Position numbers and translations under genes: made by a program
NCBI RefSeq assembly: GCF_008831285.2
Contig: NC_045139.1
Span: 5,988,704-6,052,703, forward strand
Direction of reading: 5' to 3'
DNA: 64,000 nt
Origin: Nymphaea colorata
Taxonomy: Eukaryota > Streptophyta > Magnoliopsida > Nymphaeales > Nymphaeaceae
Shown: piece after piece, positions 36,540-49,512 of the stretch
Position numbering within the stretch: position 1 is the first letter of the stretch
Layout of the letters: each line of letters begins with the position of its first letter
The notes under the pieces: generated by a model
The model's input: the letters and a program-made list of their open reading frames with translations, nothing else
Told to the model about the DNA's origin: nothing
Database searches by the model: none

Positions 36540-36910
36540 GAATCCAACTATTTTGGCGTGGTGAAATCGTTTCCCCTGGTTATTTATTTTGCCATCTAAC
36601 CAATGTTTAGCTTCGAAATAGCACCTAAATATTTAGGAAAGTGAACGCCTACAATATAGTTTTGGTTTTTTTTTTCTCTATACCAAATCAAAAAGGGATT
36701 AGATTTTCCCTGTATAGATTATCCAGATTTGAACTGCGTACATCCTTAGCTAGAGAAAAAAAACAGAGTTACTATTCCGTTTATTTCTCGAAGCTGAAAG
36801 CTGCTGAACAATACAGAATTTCAATTAAATTCAACACTTTGAGGAACAAATTAATCGAACAAGGATTAGAAGAGTTCACTTACTTTGAGGTCATATTCTT
36901 CATTATCAAG

Positions 36911-37075
36911 CGGGGGTGGAGCCAGAGTTTTCTGTCTAATGGGAAATTTTTAAATTTTAAGAGGCGACAACATGTAAATGAGAAAAATTCCCTTAAGGTG
37001 TCAATATGAAAATAAGAATTTTTTGTGGCTTCATGGAGCCAATTGCCCATCCGTTGCCCACACTTGCCTCCCTGC
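36911..37075. mobile_element. Dispersed repeat copy, GTGGAGC family
   Basis: It begins CGGGGGTGGAGCCAGAG and ends CCCACACTTGCCTCCC, with AATTGCCCA inside. It matches the copy at 29227-29394 in order and content. Confidence 0.5.
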
Positions 37076-38032
37076 CTGTTATCAAGCCTTATTATGACCT
37101 TTATGAGCCCGCGCTTCTTCTTGTTCCACCAAGATTGATTAGAACTTTGGTTACTTGCTGGAAACGTTGCCCACACTTGCCTTCTTCATGCCTCAGGTAA
37201 ATATGAAAACGTTTTCACTTGACAGTATAAACAGGATCAACATACAGTTTTCTCGTCACGAATCCTGCTTTCAAACGTTTCCTTCTGACAAAGGAAATCA
37301 TGTTTTCTCGACCCCCCAAATCCTAATGCATTGTGAGCTTTCTTGTGTCTTTCTTCCTTCTCTTTTTCATTTTCTTTTCTTGGTATTATTGTAAGTGAGA
37401 GAGGGAGGGTCTCGTTTCTAACAAAATACTCTCGAAATCTCATGTGTTTCGATTATTGTGGAGGAACATAACCACATAAAAACGTAATCTCTACATGTTT
37501 GGCTTGCTAAATGAGGTCTTGAATCCACCGGAAAAAACTATATGCACCTGTTCAAGGTTGAAGGAGTTTAATTAAAGTTTCCATTTGCCGACACTGGTAC
37601 TGTTCATCGCAGGAACAAATGGATATGGAGATCTCGATATAGTGGGAAATGGATGAGTCTTTGCTCTGGATAAATCCATCCGAAAAGGAGGAGCCAAGTC
37701 ATGATAAGCACGCATCTCTTGGATCGACAAGTCGCGCGTCTAGAAAAATCAGTGATCTGTTTCGTCATCAATGATGTAATGGCTGAACCTTATCAAATCC
37801 ATCACTAACTGTGAATCTACAGCAGCGGCACCGGGAGATTTCAATGGATCTTGCACATAAAGGCAGCTTGTACAAGAATACAAATTCAACCCAGGATATC
37901 AAAACAACGGCAACCATGGATAAATTGCTTAAAAGGCTTTCAAGCCTAAGATGTCTTTTAGCAGCAGAAACATTTTACGTTGTTGTGAGTGTTTCGTGGA
38001 GCAGAGATCTATGAAACAATAAAACAAGTGTT

Positions 38033-38245
38033 TTATAAATCTGTCCCAGCCTTTAACTCAAATTCATGAAACAGATTTGATGCTCGTCCTTCAGCATCGA
38101 ACTCAATGATTGGATGCCCAACAACTAAAATGGCCCCGGTGACCTTCCCCAAGGAAAACGCTGTAAAAAATAGCCTCTGGAAGAAAACAGAAGACCCCAT
38201 GAAGCCCACATGGGGGGCTTGTAAGGAGTCAACTGCTGATTTCAA
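38033..38245 (-). other. Unrecognised open frame, possible gene fragment
   Basis: Up to 70 codons read on the minus strand with fairly balanced composition (for example GAILVVGHPIIEFDAEG). The frame opens at a TTG, not an ATG, so as it stands it could only be an internal exon or a relic. I do not recognise it. Confidence 0.25.
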
Positions 38246-38568
38246 TGGTCGGCCGCAAGCATAGCCGCCGATCTAAAGGGGAAGGTTGGTGCAGTAGGTA
38301 AGGCTTCGTCTGTCAAAAAGACAGTCAAAGTAGAAAACTCAAGAGAATCATCCTCTCATATAGGCTTTGGGAGCAAGGTACTAGCTAAAACCATATGATA
38401 GTGCCCGGAGAAAAAACATCAGAAGCCGCAGAAGCTGGTAAAGATCAATGAGAAACGGACGGGGGACTTCTGATTGGATACTCTTATGCAATAAAAAGTG
38501 AGACACCTCTTCTTCAAACTCCCATCGTCATCTAAAAGAATTGCGTAGAAACTTCAACCTAATGTTAG

Positions 38569-38570
<2 letters not shown>

Positions 38571-38601
<31 letters not shown>
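38571..38601. repeat. (CT)n microsatellite
   Basis: An uninterrupted CT run of about 15 units. Confidence 0.95.
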
Positions 38602-38603
<2 letters not shown>

Positions 38604-38638
38604 GTTGCAATTGTGCGACTAAATGGTTGCTCCTGGAT

Positions 38639-38896
38639 CTAGTAGCAGTATCTCTCCAGATTCGAAACAGGGTCGTCCACAGTAGTGTTGAGAAACAAAC
38701 CAAGAAGCTCATGGCTCGAACTCAGGCTCATAAACCACTCTTCTGGTGGGTGAGCTAGAAGCACTGTATTGATAAGTTCGAAGCCCTCCTCAACTTGATG
38801 TCTTAGAAGAGCCCACAGCATACATGGAAACCACACAAAAATGCTCCCAAACTGGCCCTCCCCTACATAAAATTTCTGCTTCCAAACATTTAACAT
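38639..38896 (-). other. Unrecognised 85-codon open frame
   Basis: It starts with an ATG and has protein-like composition, with a leucine-rich, acidic second half (EEGFELINTVLLAHPPEEW, ELLGLFLNTTVDDP). It lies about 400 bp from another minus-strand frame and both could be relics of one gene. No domain is recognised, and no flanking exons could be joined. Confidence 0.3.
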
Positions 38897-39504
38897 AATT
38901 GCTATTCTATCATTGGTAGGCTGGTCAATATTAAAACATCAATGTGGACATTCTTTCTCCCTGTACGTGCACTACATATACGAATCATGATGTCGACATG
39001 TTTTTTACTTATTTGTTATGTAAATACGTATTTTCATGGTATTATATATAACACGTATACATGTTATACTGCACGAAAAACTGGACGCGGACAGCCGATC
39101 AAATCCAAAGATGCACTAAAACAAAATTGGGGGACAAGCTGTCCCGCAAAGAAAGGGAGAAAAAGTCGCTTGTCCACCTAACCCAAAGGAAGAATGTCTC
39201 ATGGTTGATATTGGAGGAGGAAGTATGTGAACACCTTCACCTCATCTGTCAAACTTCATGTTTGTTTGCTGTATGGTAACAAAGGGCTAGTTGTTGTAGA
39301 CCAGCAATTCTCTTGGTGTCTGTTTGGGCACTCCACTCTCATTTCCAATGTTTGTGCTCTGCAAGGAGTAGTGAGTCCCTTTCCTCCTCATAAATTAAGT
39401 GTGTTAAAAGTGGTGTTTGGTTGGAAGAGCACACCACATGTGAGTCTACCGTCTCCGTCAATTAGTGTGTTACGCATCTATCGTTTGCAGTATAGTAGAA
39501 TAAC

Positions 39505-39575
39505 AACTATGAGAATCGAATTGATGACCAAACTTTCACCAGTCCACCAATCCAACCACCTACGCTATGTCCCTC
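39505..39575 (-). repeat. tRNA-like SINE head (A and B box)
   Basis: On the minus strand a sequence resembling a pol III A box (ACATAGCGTAGGTGGTTGG) is followed about 35 bp later by a B-box-like CATCAATTCGATTCTC. There is no full cloverleaf, so it is more likely a SINE than a tRNA gene. Confidence 0.4.
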
Positions 39576-40210
39576 TTATTGGCTCGATAGGTGGTGCAAT
39601 CTATTCTCACCCTGACGACTAGTGTGATTTTGAAAATCCAGAAAAAGTATGGACACTTTTTTTTTTAATTGTTACCCAGAATTGAGGTGAATCGTCAAAC
39701 AGATCTTTTATTTTAGAACTTGAGAATTAAATAAATGGATGGCCACTGATGTGGGGGGAAGGAACAAAGGGAACAGGTCACCAAACCTCAAGTCTGGAAC
39801 ACAATAATTAATCATTATGACGAAAGCCACCACTAACTCCTCCGATTTGATCTTTTTTTTTTTTTTAATGGCAAAGCAAAACCTTCCTCACCACCAGACC
39901 GAGCGTGCAATCAGGTCCGCGTCAAGCCACAACGCCCTCTTGACCGAGGCATTGACTCCTCGCATATAAATATAAATATACACAAAATTTTTAGTATTTT
40001 TAAACGGAATTATATGTGTACATTTATCGGGCACATATTTGGTCAACAGTTTTTCTTTTTTGCTTAGTTTTGCATGGTTGATTGTGATTTTCAGATTCGA
40101 TAGGTCGTTCAAGAACATGAATCTGATAGGCGTTAAGTACATGTTTGTTTGCGGTTTGTTGACCATGTCCACAACCAACATATGTTAAAACTTTATATAT
40201 AACATATGTT

Positions 40211-40215
<5 letters not shown>

Positions 40216-40248
<33 letters not shown>
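40216..40248. repeat. (AT)n microsatellite
   Basis: An AT run of about 16 units, preceded by two direct copies of ACATATGTTAAAA. Confidence 0.95.
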
Positions 40249-40250
<2 letters not shown>

Positions 40251-41509
40251 GGAATTATTGTCTAGCTAGATGTGATCTTTCTATAACAAAGTCCAACTTT
40301 GGCGACTTTTGGCTGCACCTATTGGTCGGATTTTAAAATTAATGACCTGAACTTTTGGGCTTGTAAGAAAAACTTGATAATTTTTGTGAACAGACCTGAA
40401 AAGAACGTTTGTGTAGTTGATTTTGAAAAGTATTTAGAAAGACCAAAGTTGGTCGGGCCAGACAAATTTGGCGATGGTCCTACCACTATCTCAGATATAT
40501 ATCGAATCATGTCCAATTGCTCGGTTCGCTTGATGTCTGTGGAGACTTATACATCCCTCCACGTATTGTCGGGCGCAGATGTGTGACATTGAATACCACA
40601 TAAAGGGTTCACTATCGTGGAGTTTGTCGATATATGATAAGGTCGATAAGTTTTATGTGATATTAAAAATATTAAGGTCATTTGGATCTTAAATCTGTGG
40701 ATCTGAGATCCGCTAGGAACAACATACATCTTAAATCCATGTTTTTACATGAAGTGGAGATCCATAACAATTTGTCTCGGGAACAGACTCGTCGCGAAAT
40801 TCTTTTCTGGCTCCGCCACTGATCATCGGCGTAATATGATAAAGTTCTGCGTGTAACCATAATGGTAAAAACTGATTGTCATCAAATTTTACTTTGTTAG
40901 AAATGTAGCTAACTACATTACATAAAAAAAAGATATCCCCAAGAACAATGAAATATGTGAAGGACATGAAGAGTAGTTGGGCTAGATTCATGGGTTTGTT
41001 GTGATGCATGTAATGTGTTTCTTGCAACCAACCCAACAAGTGGTTGAGTTTTTAAGTGTTTGTCCTGGTGGGTCTCTGTTGGTTGCAACTTGCAAAGCCA
41101 AAAAGCTGTTCACCTAATGTGCATAGATTGAGTAAATTTTCTTTTTTCTTTTTTTTTGCCTATATTTGATTGTTTTCATGCTCATTCCCCCTTCCTTCTT
41201 TATGAGGAATTTCCATGTGAGCTTCATAAAATCTAAATGCTTCCCTTGTTGCTCATTTCATAAGCCACATTGAATTATTTCCAACAACTTTCAGATATCT
41301 CAGAAAAAAAAAAAGCTTTGCTTTTATTCTTTTTCCTTTCAGCTTGTGGCTTTTTATGATTTTGGTTAAATTACATGCAGGTGCTCAACGTGGGGTGGGC
41401 TTATATTTAGAGGTCTTGGTTTTCAAAGAGTTTAGGAAAAAATTCTTTTGTCAATCTATTAAAAAAATTGCCCCAACAAGGTTAGGATCTAACATAAATA
41501 ATTAAGGGT

Positions 41510-41690
41510 TCTAGGATAGTTGGCCAGACCAGTAACTCATAGAAGGCCGATCTCTGGTTCGATTCCCATGAACATCAACCTCGTGCACAAGTGAATGCAG
41601 CTCTAGACAATGGGCCTGGGATGACTATTTGCGAATATTGACATATTTCAAGCACCTATAGGTGATTTTCTTTTTTTTCTCTCTTAATTC
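41510..41690 (+). repeat. tRNA-derived SINE-like element
   Basis: An A-box-like GATAGTTGGCCAGACCAG (41515-41532) is followed by a good B box GGTTCGATTCC (41556-41566). Roughly 100 bp later a T-rich tail appears. The sequence between the boxes does not fold as a tRNA by eye. Confidence 0.5.
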
Positions 41691-43249
41691 TTTTGGCTGT
41701 TTGCTACTTGAAAGATTCAATATCATTGTTATTTTATCAGTTTACAATATAAAACTCTTAAAAGTAGGTGTTAGATGAGACAATACATTAATTAGTAGCA
41801 ACCAGAAAGCCATGCCCATGAACAAGTCCACAAAAAATTAATGTCATTTTCTATTCATAACTAAATCTCCCAGTGGGATTTTCTTTTCCCCTCCCAACAA
41901 ACCTGACATATCAGTGAATGGGACATAAAATCATGCAGTATTTGGGATATTTGGTCCCACTTCACTCGCCCCCTAGTGGGTCCGCGCATACTTTCTATTT
42001 CAATTAAAGCAAAAATTTCTTGAAAAAGGAAAAGATGGTACTCCAAAAAGAAAAATATTGTCAAAAACTGCTTGCAGTTTTAACATCAAGTCATATTAAC
42101 AAAGTTTGATTTGGTTCTTTTGTACAGAAAAGCTGAAGCCAAAAGGACAAAAAGATTTAGAGAAAGCAATAGCATGTAGAGTAGCATCATTCACACTTTC
42201 TCCTCATCAATCTCGGTTTTGGATCCATTTTGAGGTCATACGAAGATTAAATGGATTAAACCCATTAAATACCTTGTGAACCTAGTTAATGATTCCATGA
42301 AGGTTTCTTTGTTTGATTCGGATATGTTCAGATTTCGGATCCAAATGTGAAGGAAGAAAAGCTTATACGGTATCTGAATCTGAATCCCCAATTGCGTTGA
42401 ATCCAATCAAAATTCAACTTTCAAATACACAACTGAAACTGAATCTACTCGTTAAACACACACTCAAATCCAAACCGCATTATTATCACATTAAAACAAC
42501 CGACTTTCAAAATGCATGAATACTTAGTATGGGATATTTGTTTGAAACTGGATCAGAATGTGAATCCAAATCCAATCAAATCTTTATTTAGATCTAAATT
42601 TGATCAGATGTCATTTTTTAAACCAGAATGCGATCTCATTTCATAAAGGTATTATTTTTTTCCATATTCAACAAATTTGAAATCATGAGTTTTTTAGATA
42701 CCTGATCTGAATCCGATTCATTGACAGTAAAGTTACGATTTGGTTCGCAAAGTGCATTTAAAGGGTCATACCGTTGCTCATTAAAAGTTACTGCTAAAAC
42801 AAGCAACATTATTGCTTTAGTTTGAAAAAAATCGGTTGGCAAATACAAGGCGTAAAAGCTTATAAAAGCATACTTAACTGAAAACCAAACATCGGCCACA
42901 GTTCATAATGGATCCAATATCTTGTAACAGAACCCGAACCGGTTGGTATCCCAAAGGGGGGACGCACGAGCCAAACCGCTTTTTGGCGTTTAGAAGAGAT
43001 AAGTTTTCCTTTTCCCCCCGTTTGACTCCGTTTGCTTATTTTATGGTGTGGATTTATTCTTCTGAGGATAATCTCCGGGTCTCGTGATACGCACCTTCTC
43101 ATTTATAAAGAGAGAGATTTTCGATTTGGGACCAACTTTCTCTAGTTATCCCAAAAAGAGACCCAATCTGGCAATCACATTCAAGTTGAACAAGTTATTT
43201 TTATCATGGCAACAAATAAGATGCTTAAAATTGAAGTATATTTCTTTTG

Positions 43250-43594
43250 TTAGGATCTGAGCAAAGAGCATGGTTGTTTGATAAGGACAAATAAATAGAT
43301 GACGTGAGGTGCACGTAATTTGAAACGGATACGGGTCCACCAGATGGTTTGCAAATATTCGACCCGAAGTTTCATAAAGTAGTAGCTCCCACATTTTGGA
43401 CGACAGCTGGTAGTGGCCTCCTTTTTCTCTGCTTTCACGCGGAAATTCCCCACAAGCCCAGCAAATTCGTCTTCGTAGTCATGGAGCGGGTCCAAGTTTT
43501 CTAAAATACCAGACAAGGGGCCCTCTAGTTTGTTAATTTTTGAATATGCATCAAACTTATTTTGGATGCTTGAGACCTTTTGCTTCATCATCTT
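43250..43594 (-). other. Unrecognised 114-codon open frame
   Basis: From an ATG at 43594, the frame encodes a charged, possibly coiled-coil N-terminus (MMKQKVSSIQNKFDAYSK, then YEDEFAGLVGNFRVKAEKKE) and a less regular C-terminal half. The open frame extends about 20 codons further upstream without an ATG. It may be a gene fragment. I do not recognise the family. Confidence 0.3.
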
Positions 43595-45743
43595 AGTGGC
43601 ACTTGGAAGCAGAAATCGTGGATTAAAATCACTTTTATGCGAGTTTTGATGGCCCACCGTGTTTGATGGGGAAGCTGTGGTTGGGACAAAATATCCTTCT
43701 TAGACATTTTTCTTCACCATTCACACAAGTAGTTGAGGGTTGGGAACCGTGAGGGAATATTCTAAGGAGGTAAACCCTCTCTAACATTCCACAGCTATGA
43801 GAATTTCACTTTTAGAAACCTCAAGTTGTAAAAGGAACCAGTTAAAACCTTAATGTACCTTAGTTTCAGGCTAAAACTCCTCTAAAACTATAATTTAAAG
43901 AATCTAAGCACGTTACTGATTGGTTCAATTTGATCCTTAGTCATGATCTCCCATCTCTAAGTCTCCCAAAAAATAATCTAATATCTTCCGTTACTTACGT
44001 CAATAAAAAAAAATATTCATAGGGGAAGTCAGCAAATTGGATTACAAGCAGCCAAACGACCAAAATATTTCTATATAAAGGCAAAGGTAAAATACAAAAA
44101 TGAATTATAAAATTACCAAAATGCCCATTTGATGAATGGGACATGTTTCCTATGTTATCAACATAACAAGAAAAGCCTACTCAAATCCAGAGCGGAGCAG
44201 GTTGTGTGTTCTTCAAAGTATTCGCCAAAAAAAAAAAAGTTCTTACTCACATGAGCATAATAGATGAAAAGAAAGGGAATTAGTTTGGGATTTCGGGTTT
44301 GTGTAGGCCGTCGGGAGGAATTTTTTTGCTTATTTCTCAAACTTTACTTTTAAGTTGGTGAAGAATAAAAAATTGGAAAAAATAAAAAATAAACAAAAAA
44401 AAAAGAAGGAAAGAAGACTCGTGGAACGTTCATAAAGCAAGAGGTGGTTGCGAAGCGAGCAGCACGTTGAATTTTCTCGCTTAAGGTTATTTTGGGTATT
44501 TTGCAAAATTTCAGTACGATCTTTGACTCCGTTGTGCTCTTGGACGGCTTCCTTCTTCATCGAACCGTTGGGGAAGAACGGTTTTTACGTTAACACCCTC
44601 GTACAGAATGAGAATTTACTACCATAAGTCGGCGAGCACATAAGGACGCATGGACAAAAGAAGGAAAGGACAATCGGCTTTGACTTCTGGGCACCGTATA
44701 GTTCGCACGACCGGATATCACGGGGGTTTCCTACGAAATTTTGCGTAGATTACAGGGGCGATTTGGGTCAAAATTATTCTCTCTCTCACACTAAAAGTTA
44801 AGACAAGACGTCCTTTTTCCTGCATTAAATCTCTGGCCCTCGACATCGTCGCAAATGACCATCATATCCCTCTCGTCGATTTATTAGTCAGCAACGTTTT
44901 AATTTTTTTTTATGTTAACGGTCTAAGGAGTTCAGCTCGTAGCCTCAAACCGGTTTGACCATGCTAGCCCGGATGAGCCCACTTGAACTTGGTTCTGGAC
45001 AAGGCTCGAGCACGCAACTAGGTTCAGCTGGTAGCCTCACTTTTAGTAGGTTTTCCATCATCTCCTTTGCGTGATGCCTTGAACACTTGAGAGTAAGAAA
45101 AGAACCATTTGATGCCCCTTAACAAACACAAGAGAATCCTTTCGAGTCTTTGCTTTTTGTGGAAGGAGTGGAATTGATTAACGCTTCTGCGACTTAACTC
45201 TCGCACTCTCATTGTTGGTGAAGGGCGATTGGGTCAATGCCATTTCCACATGAAATGAACAATGAATTCCTGCCACTTTAATCAAAGCCATTGATAAGAC
45301 ATTGAAAGTAAAAGCAATAAAGAGATGGGGGAAGAAGGGAGTGCCTGTGTCAATACCATCCTGAAAAAGGACTAGACAATAAATTGTCACCAGCTTATTA
45401 AAATAATTATTAACAAAAAAAAGTAGAAGAAATAAAAGAAAAAGAAGAGAGAGAGAGGATTCAAAAGGTTAGGTAAAAAAAAAAAAAAATTCAAGAACCA
45501 GACAAGTGTAAAAGGCTAAAAGCATACACACACACACACACCAACAACACCTCTTCACACCCTCTTCACACCTTGCTTTTTGTTCTCTCACTTTTTCTCT
45601 CTCTCTCTTCTGCAACATCAAAACCACAGTGGTTTACCCCTTTCCCTTTGCTGAAAACCAGGCTTCCACCTTCAGCCATCCCAAATCCCAACACCCCAAC
45701 GTTCCAAAAAATCCCAAGTGTTCGTCCGTCGTCTTGTGCATCC

Positions 45744-45767
45744 ATGGTTGCTGCCGACGAGGCCTAG
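45744..45767 (+). promoter_or_regulatory. Short upstream ORF in the Tubby-like gene leader
   Basis: An ATG in fair context (TCCATGG) opens a 7-codon frame (MVAADEA) ending in TAG, 34 bp before the main ATG. It would lie in the leader if transcription starts upstream of 45744, which the nearby CT-rich stretch makes likely but does not prove. Confidence 0.5.
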
Positions 45768-45801
45768 TGTGGAGGAGGAGGAGAAGAGGGAGGAGTGGAA
45801 C

Positions 45802-48800
45802 ATGTCGTTCAGGAGCATATTGCGGGATGGTCTGGGGAGTCTGTCTAGGAGGGGCTTTGGATCGAAGGTGGTGCAGTCGTTGGTGGCGGAGGATGACCAA
45901 CAGCAGCAGCTGCGGCGGGACGGAGAAGGGGAGGAGGGAAATGGTGAGGGGGGAAGGGACTGCTGGGCTGGACTGCCGCCGGAGCTGCTGAGGGACGTGA
46001 TAAAGAGGCTGGAGGCAAGCGAGAGCGCCTGGCCGGCACGCCGGAACGTCGTCGCCTGCGCCGCCGTGTGCCGCGCCTGGCGGCTCATGTGCAAAGAGGT
46101 CGTCGCCACTCCCGAGCTCTGCGCCAAGCTCACTTTCCCCGTCTCTCTCAAGCAGGTCCCTCTCTCCCTCTCTCTTCGCCTTCCTCTCTCTTCTCTGCTT
46201 TATTTTGTGATGGTAATGACGTGGGGAGTTCTGGATCTGGCAGCCGGGACCAAGGAGCGGGCCGATTCAGTGTTATATAAAGAGGAACAAAGGGTCTTCC
46301 ACTTACCATCTCTTCTTGGGTCTGAGTCCTGGTGAGCTGCTTTCTCCTTCCTCCTGCCTTTCTTTTTCTTGAATTTCTTGGGGGGGTTTTTGTTTCTTTA
46401 GTTGGTTGTTCTGGCTCTCTTCGCGTCCCCTTCCATTGATTTAAGAGGTTTACTCCAAAGAAGGAAAATTTATGTGTTTTTTGTGATGGCATGGTAGAGG
46501 CGGAGAGAAAGAAGGATGTTTTTAGTGAATGGAGTCCTATACATCCTTGGTACGCCGATGGGATGAATGTGCCTGTGCAAATCCAATTTTTGGCAAATTA
46601 AGCGCCTTTCATGACGGTCAAATGAATTTTTTCTGTCAATCTTTTCTCCCTCGGTCTAGTGAAATCTTTTTGTTGGTATAAATTTGGGGAGCTCGCGGTA
46701 CGCTTGAAACTGAAGCTCCATCCCTCGGAAGTTTATTTCGTGGTCAGATTTGTCTATATTTGTGGAGTTTGTTCTGTTAACGAATGGCTCTTGTTGCTTA
46801 GTAACGAGAACTTCTCAAGTGATTGCTGATGCTAGTGACAGATTAGAACATATTATGACTTCCGAGTAGAACAGACATGAGAAGTGAAGGACTGAATCAT
46901 GTATAAGACTGAATCATGTATAATTAATATCTAGGTGGCCACTCTGCTTCTTTGGTGGTGTGTTTAATACAGAACCACAGTATCTTAAAAAAGGTGGGCA
47001 TTGCGTGTGTAACGTGTATTGCTTGCTCAAAATGATATACGGGTTATAGTTCTATTTTATGCAAATCGCACCGACCCAAGGTTTTGCTAATGCTTCCGGG
47101 TGGCCGTATATTGCAACCTATCCGTTTTTTGATCCATTTTCTGTTAGTGCGCAAATACATTCTGCATTTTTGTATATAGAAGAACTTTAGGTTGATATAG
47201 CGATTTAAGTGACAGTGAACTGGCATAGATTGATAGTGGTTGAATGGCCTATGACTCAGTCCACTGATATATAAATCTGTTACTTGATTATGGGGCTCCC
47301 TGTAGCAACATCCAGATTTTTGAAATCAGCATGAGTCTAGCTCTCTTCTTTTTTAGTTGTTAGAAGATTTCAGATACCACCTTGGTTCTTTTAAATGACA
47401 TGTAGTTCTTGAACACCATGCTGTTTAACTTTCTTAAATCGACAACCTGAGGGTTGGAAGCTGCCTTCTTGGACTGATGGTTTGGTTACATTTTTTTGGT
47501 GTCTTCCTAAATGGGTCGAGTATAGTAGTAAACGGCATGAGGGTCAGCATGTTAGCCAAATAGAACCAAAGAAGTCTTGTGTTATGAGGTTCCTTCCATG
47601 CAGGGTGTATATAATATCAAACTTGACTGGCTTATGATAGCTTTGAATGTAGACTCAATAGATTAAAGTTTAAAACAATTAATACTGAAAGAACCAAAAG
47701 TATATTGGATGTATATAACACATACAGACAGAGTTTGATATCCGTTATTCTGGATATAATGATCTGTGTGAAATATTCTGGACGGTTTTAACAAAATAAC
47801 CCATGGAAAGTTCTCTATGACATGGGGCTTTCAGAAAAAGCACTATCTCATATTGCAACAGCTGACAGTTGTTTCCTTATGTATGCTGATGGTCTATGCA
47901 TTCTACTATATACAATTTTCATTAACATATATTAGTCCCCGTTTCTCAAATTGTAGTTATGGCTTTTAAATGTCAGTTTCCTTCTCTGGCTGAGGCCAAG
48001 AGAGATGGAACCTAGCGTCAGGATAGACCTATTGCATATCCTTTTTAGCATTTTCGTTTTGTTGTCGGCTGGTTGCTTGTTTGGCTGTTAACTCACTGCA
48101 TTGTTTCAGAGAATGGGAAATTCCTGCTTGCTGCAAAGAAGGTCAGGCGCCCCACTCGTGCAGAGTACATTATTTCTATGGATGCAGAGGACATATCACG
48201 AAACAGTTGCAGCTATATGGGCAAGCTAAGGTATGTGGATAGTTTACCCTCATGGAATGTGTTATATGTATATTAAATATTTGTTATTGGTAAAAATTAG
48301 TAGTTTGAATTATTTAAGTGCCACACAGTCGGTCAACATAGTACTGGATGACCCGTGATGGTTTTATGAAAACCTTACTGTTGTCATAGTCGGAAAACAG
48401 GCCACTGTTCTAGCAGTAATCAAATTTGTGCAGTAACAGTATTCTTTTTCTTACTGTTCCACTAGCTATTTAGCGTTTGGTAATGAGGATATTTCTTCAT
48501 CTCTTTTTTCCTTTCCCAGTAGTTGCGATTTTTTCTTTAAGGCCTTGCTTAGGGTCTCTTTGGGTGGTCCAAGTCCTGATGCAAGTACATTCTACAAGGG
48601 CCTGCTTTGATTAAAAAGTGGAACCTCCATTTGCTGAACAACCATTGGGTGTGGGTTTTGGAACTTGATCTGATGACAGATTGTTGATGGGTCATTAGGA
48701 CAAAACATTGCTATGGAGTACTCTTAAAGGGCTCTCATATCTGGTCTCCTTTTTCACTGTCTGCTGTTTGTTGTGTCGACAGATCAAACTTTTTGGGCAC

Positions 48801-49512
48801 AAAATTTGCACTTTATGACAGCCAGCCCCCCTATACTGGAGCTGTGATGTCATCGGGCAGGTCAAGCCGGAGATTCTACTCACGGAAGGTCTCTCCTAAG
48901 GTTCCTTCTGGTAGCTATGGCATTGCACACATAGCCTATGAGCTAAACATGTTGGGCACACGGGGGCCGAGGCGCATGCGCTGCACCATGTACTCGATCC
49001 CTGCTTCTTCCCTCGAGGCTGGGGGCTGTGTTCCATGCCACACAGAGCTTCCCCGTTCCATAGAAGAATCCTTCTCTAGCATCTCCTTGTCTCAGTCCAT
49101 GGACCACATTGTTGGGAGAGAGCTGGGTCCGGTAGATTCATTTGCCAGTAGTGCACGGTTTTCAGAAATAGCAGTTGATGTGCTTGGTAAGGAGGCTCCC
49201 TTGATACTGAAGAATAAGGCACCTCGGTGGCATGAGCAACTGCAATGCTGGTGCTTGAACTTCCGTGGGCGTGTCACAGTAGCATCAGTGAAGAATTTCC
49301 AGCTAATTGCTGCTGTTGAGTCACCAGAGCCAGCCGCTGCTGGGACATCTCAGACTCAGACTAGCGGAGGAAGTGAGCATGACAAGATACTTCTGCAGTT
49401 TGGCAAGATCGGGAAGGATATCTTCACCATGGATTACCGCTACCCACTTTCAGCATTTCAGGCATTTGGTATCTGTCTCAGCAGCTTCGACACAAAGTTG
49501 GCTTGTGAATGA
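45802..49512 (+). CDS. Tubby-like F-box protein
   Basis: Four exons, 45802-46155, 46244-46331, 48110-48230 and 48783-49512, with GT-AG junctions and matching phases, encode 430 residues. An F-box lies at about 55-103 ([32 protein letters not shown]). The tubby domain follows from about 119: [14 protein letters not shown], then [11 protein letters not shown], then [15 protein letters not shown]. It ends with the usual plant signature [16 protein letters not shown] and a C-terminal FDTKLACE. Family knowledge: these proteins bind SKP1/ASK proteins through the F-box and plasma-membrane phosphoinositides through the tubby domain, and many act in stress or hormone responses. The length is typical. 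The second exon (88 bp) is easy to miss because the genome also stays open in a different frame through it. The first exon is GC-rich; the ATG at 45802 is the first that gives the conserved MSFRSI start. Confidence 0.96.

Larger units (their letters stand above)
36540..45743. other. Long intergenic region rich in repeats
   Basis: Apart from the repeats and the three unrecognised frames listed separately, I see no gene. Content includes CT (38571-38601) and AT (40216-40248) microsatellites, two tRNA-like SINE heads, repeat fragments near 36.9-37.1 and 40.7-40.8 kb, and a CA run near 45525-45541 ahead of the Tubby-like gene. Confidence 0.5.

Noticed and set aside
45718-46335. 205-codon frame read straight through the first intron of the Tubby-like gene
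   Set aside because: Past 46155 it leaves the family. The true second exon (46244-46331) is in another frame and restores the tubby domain.
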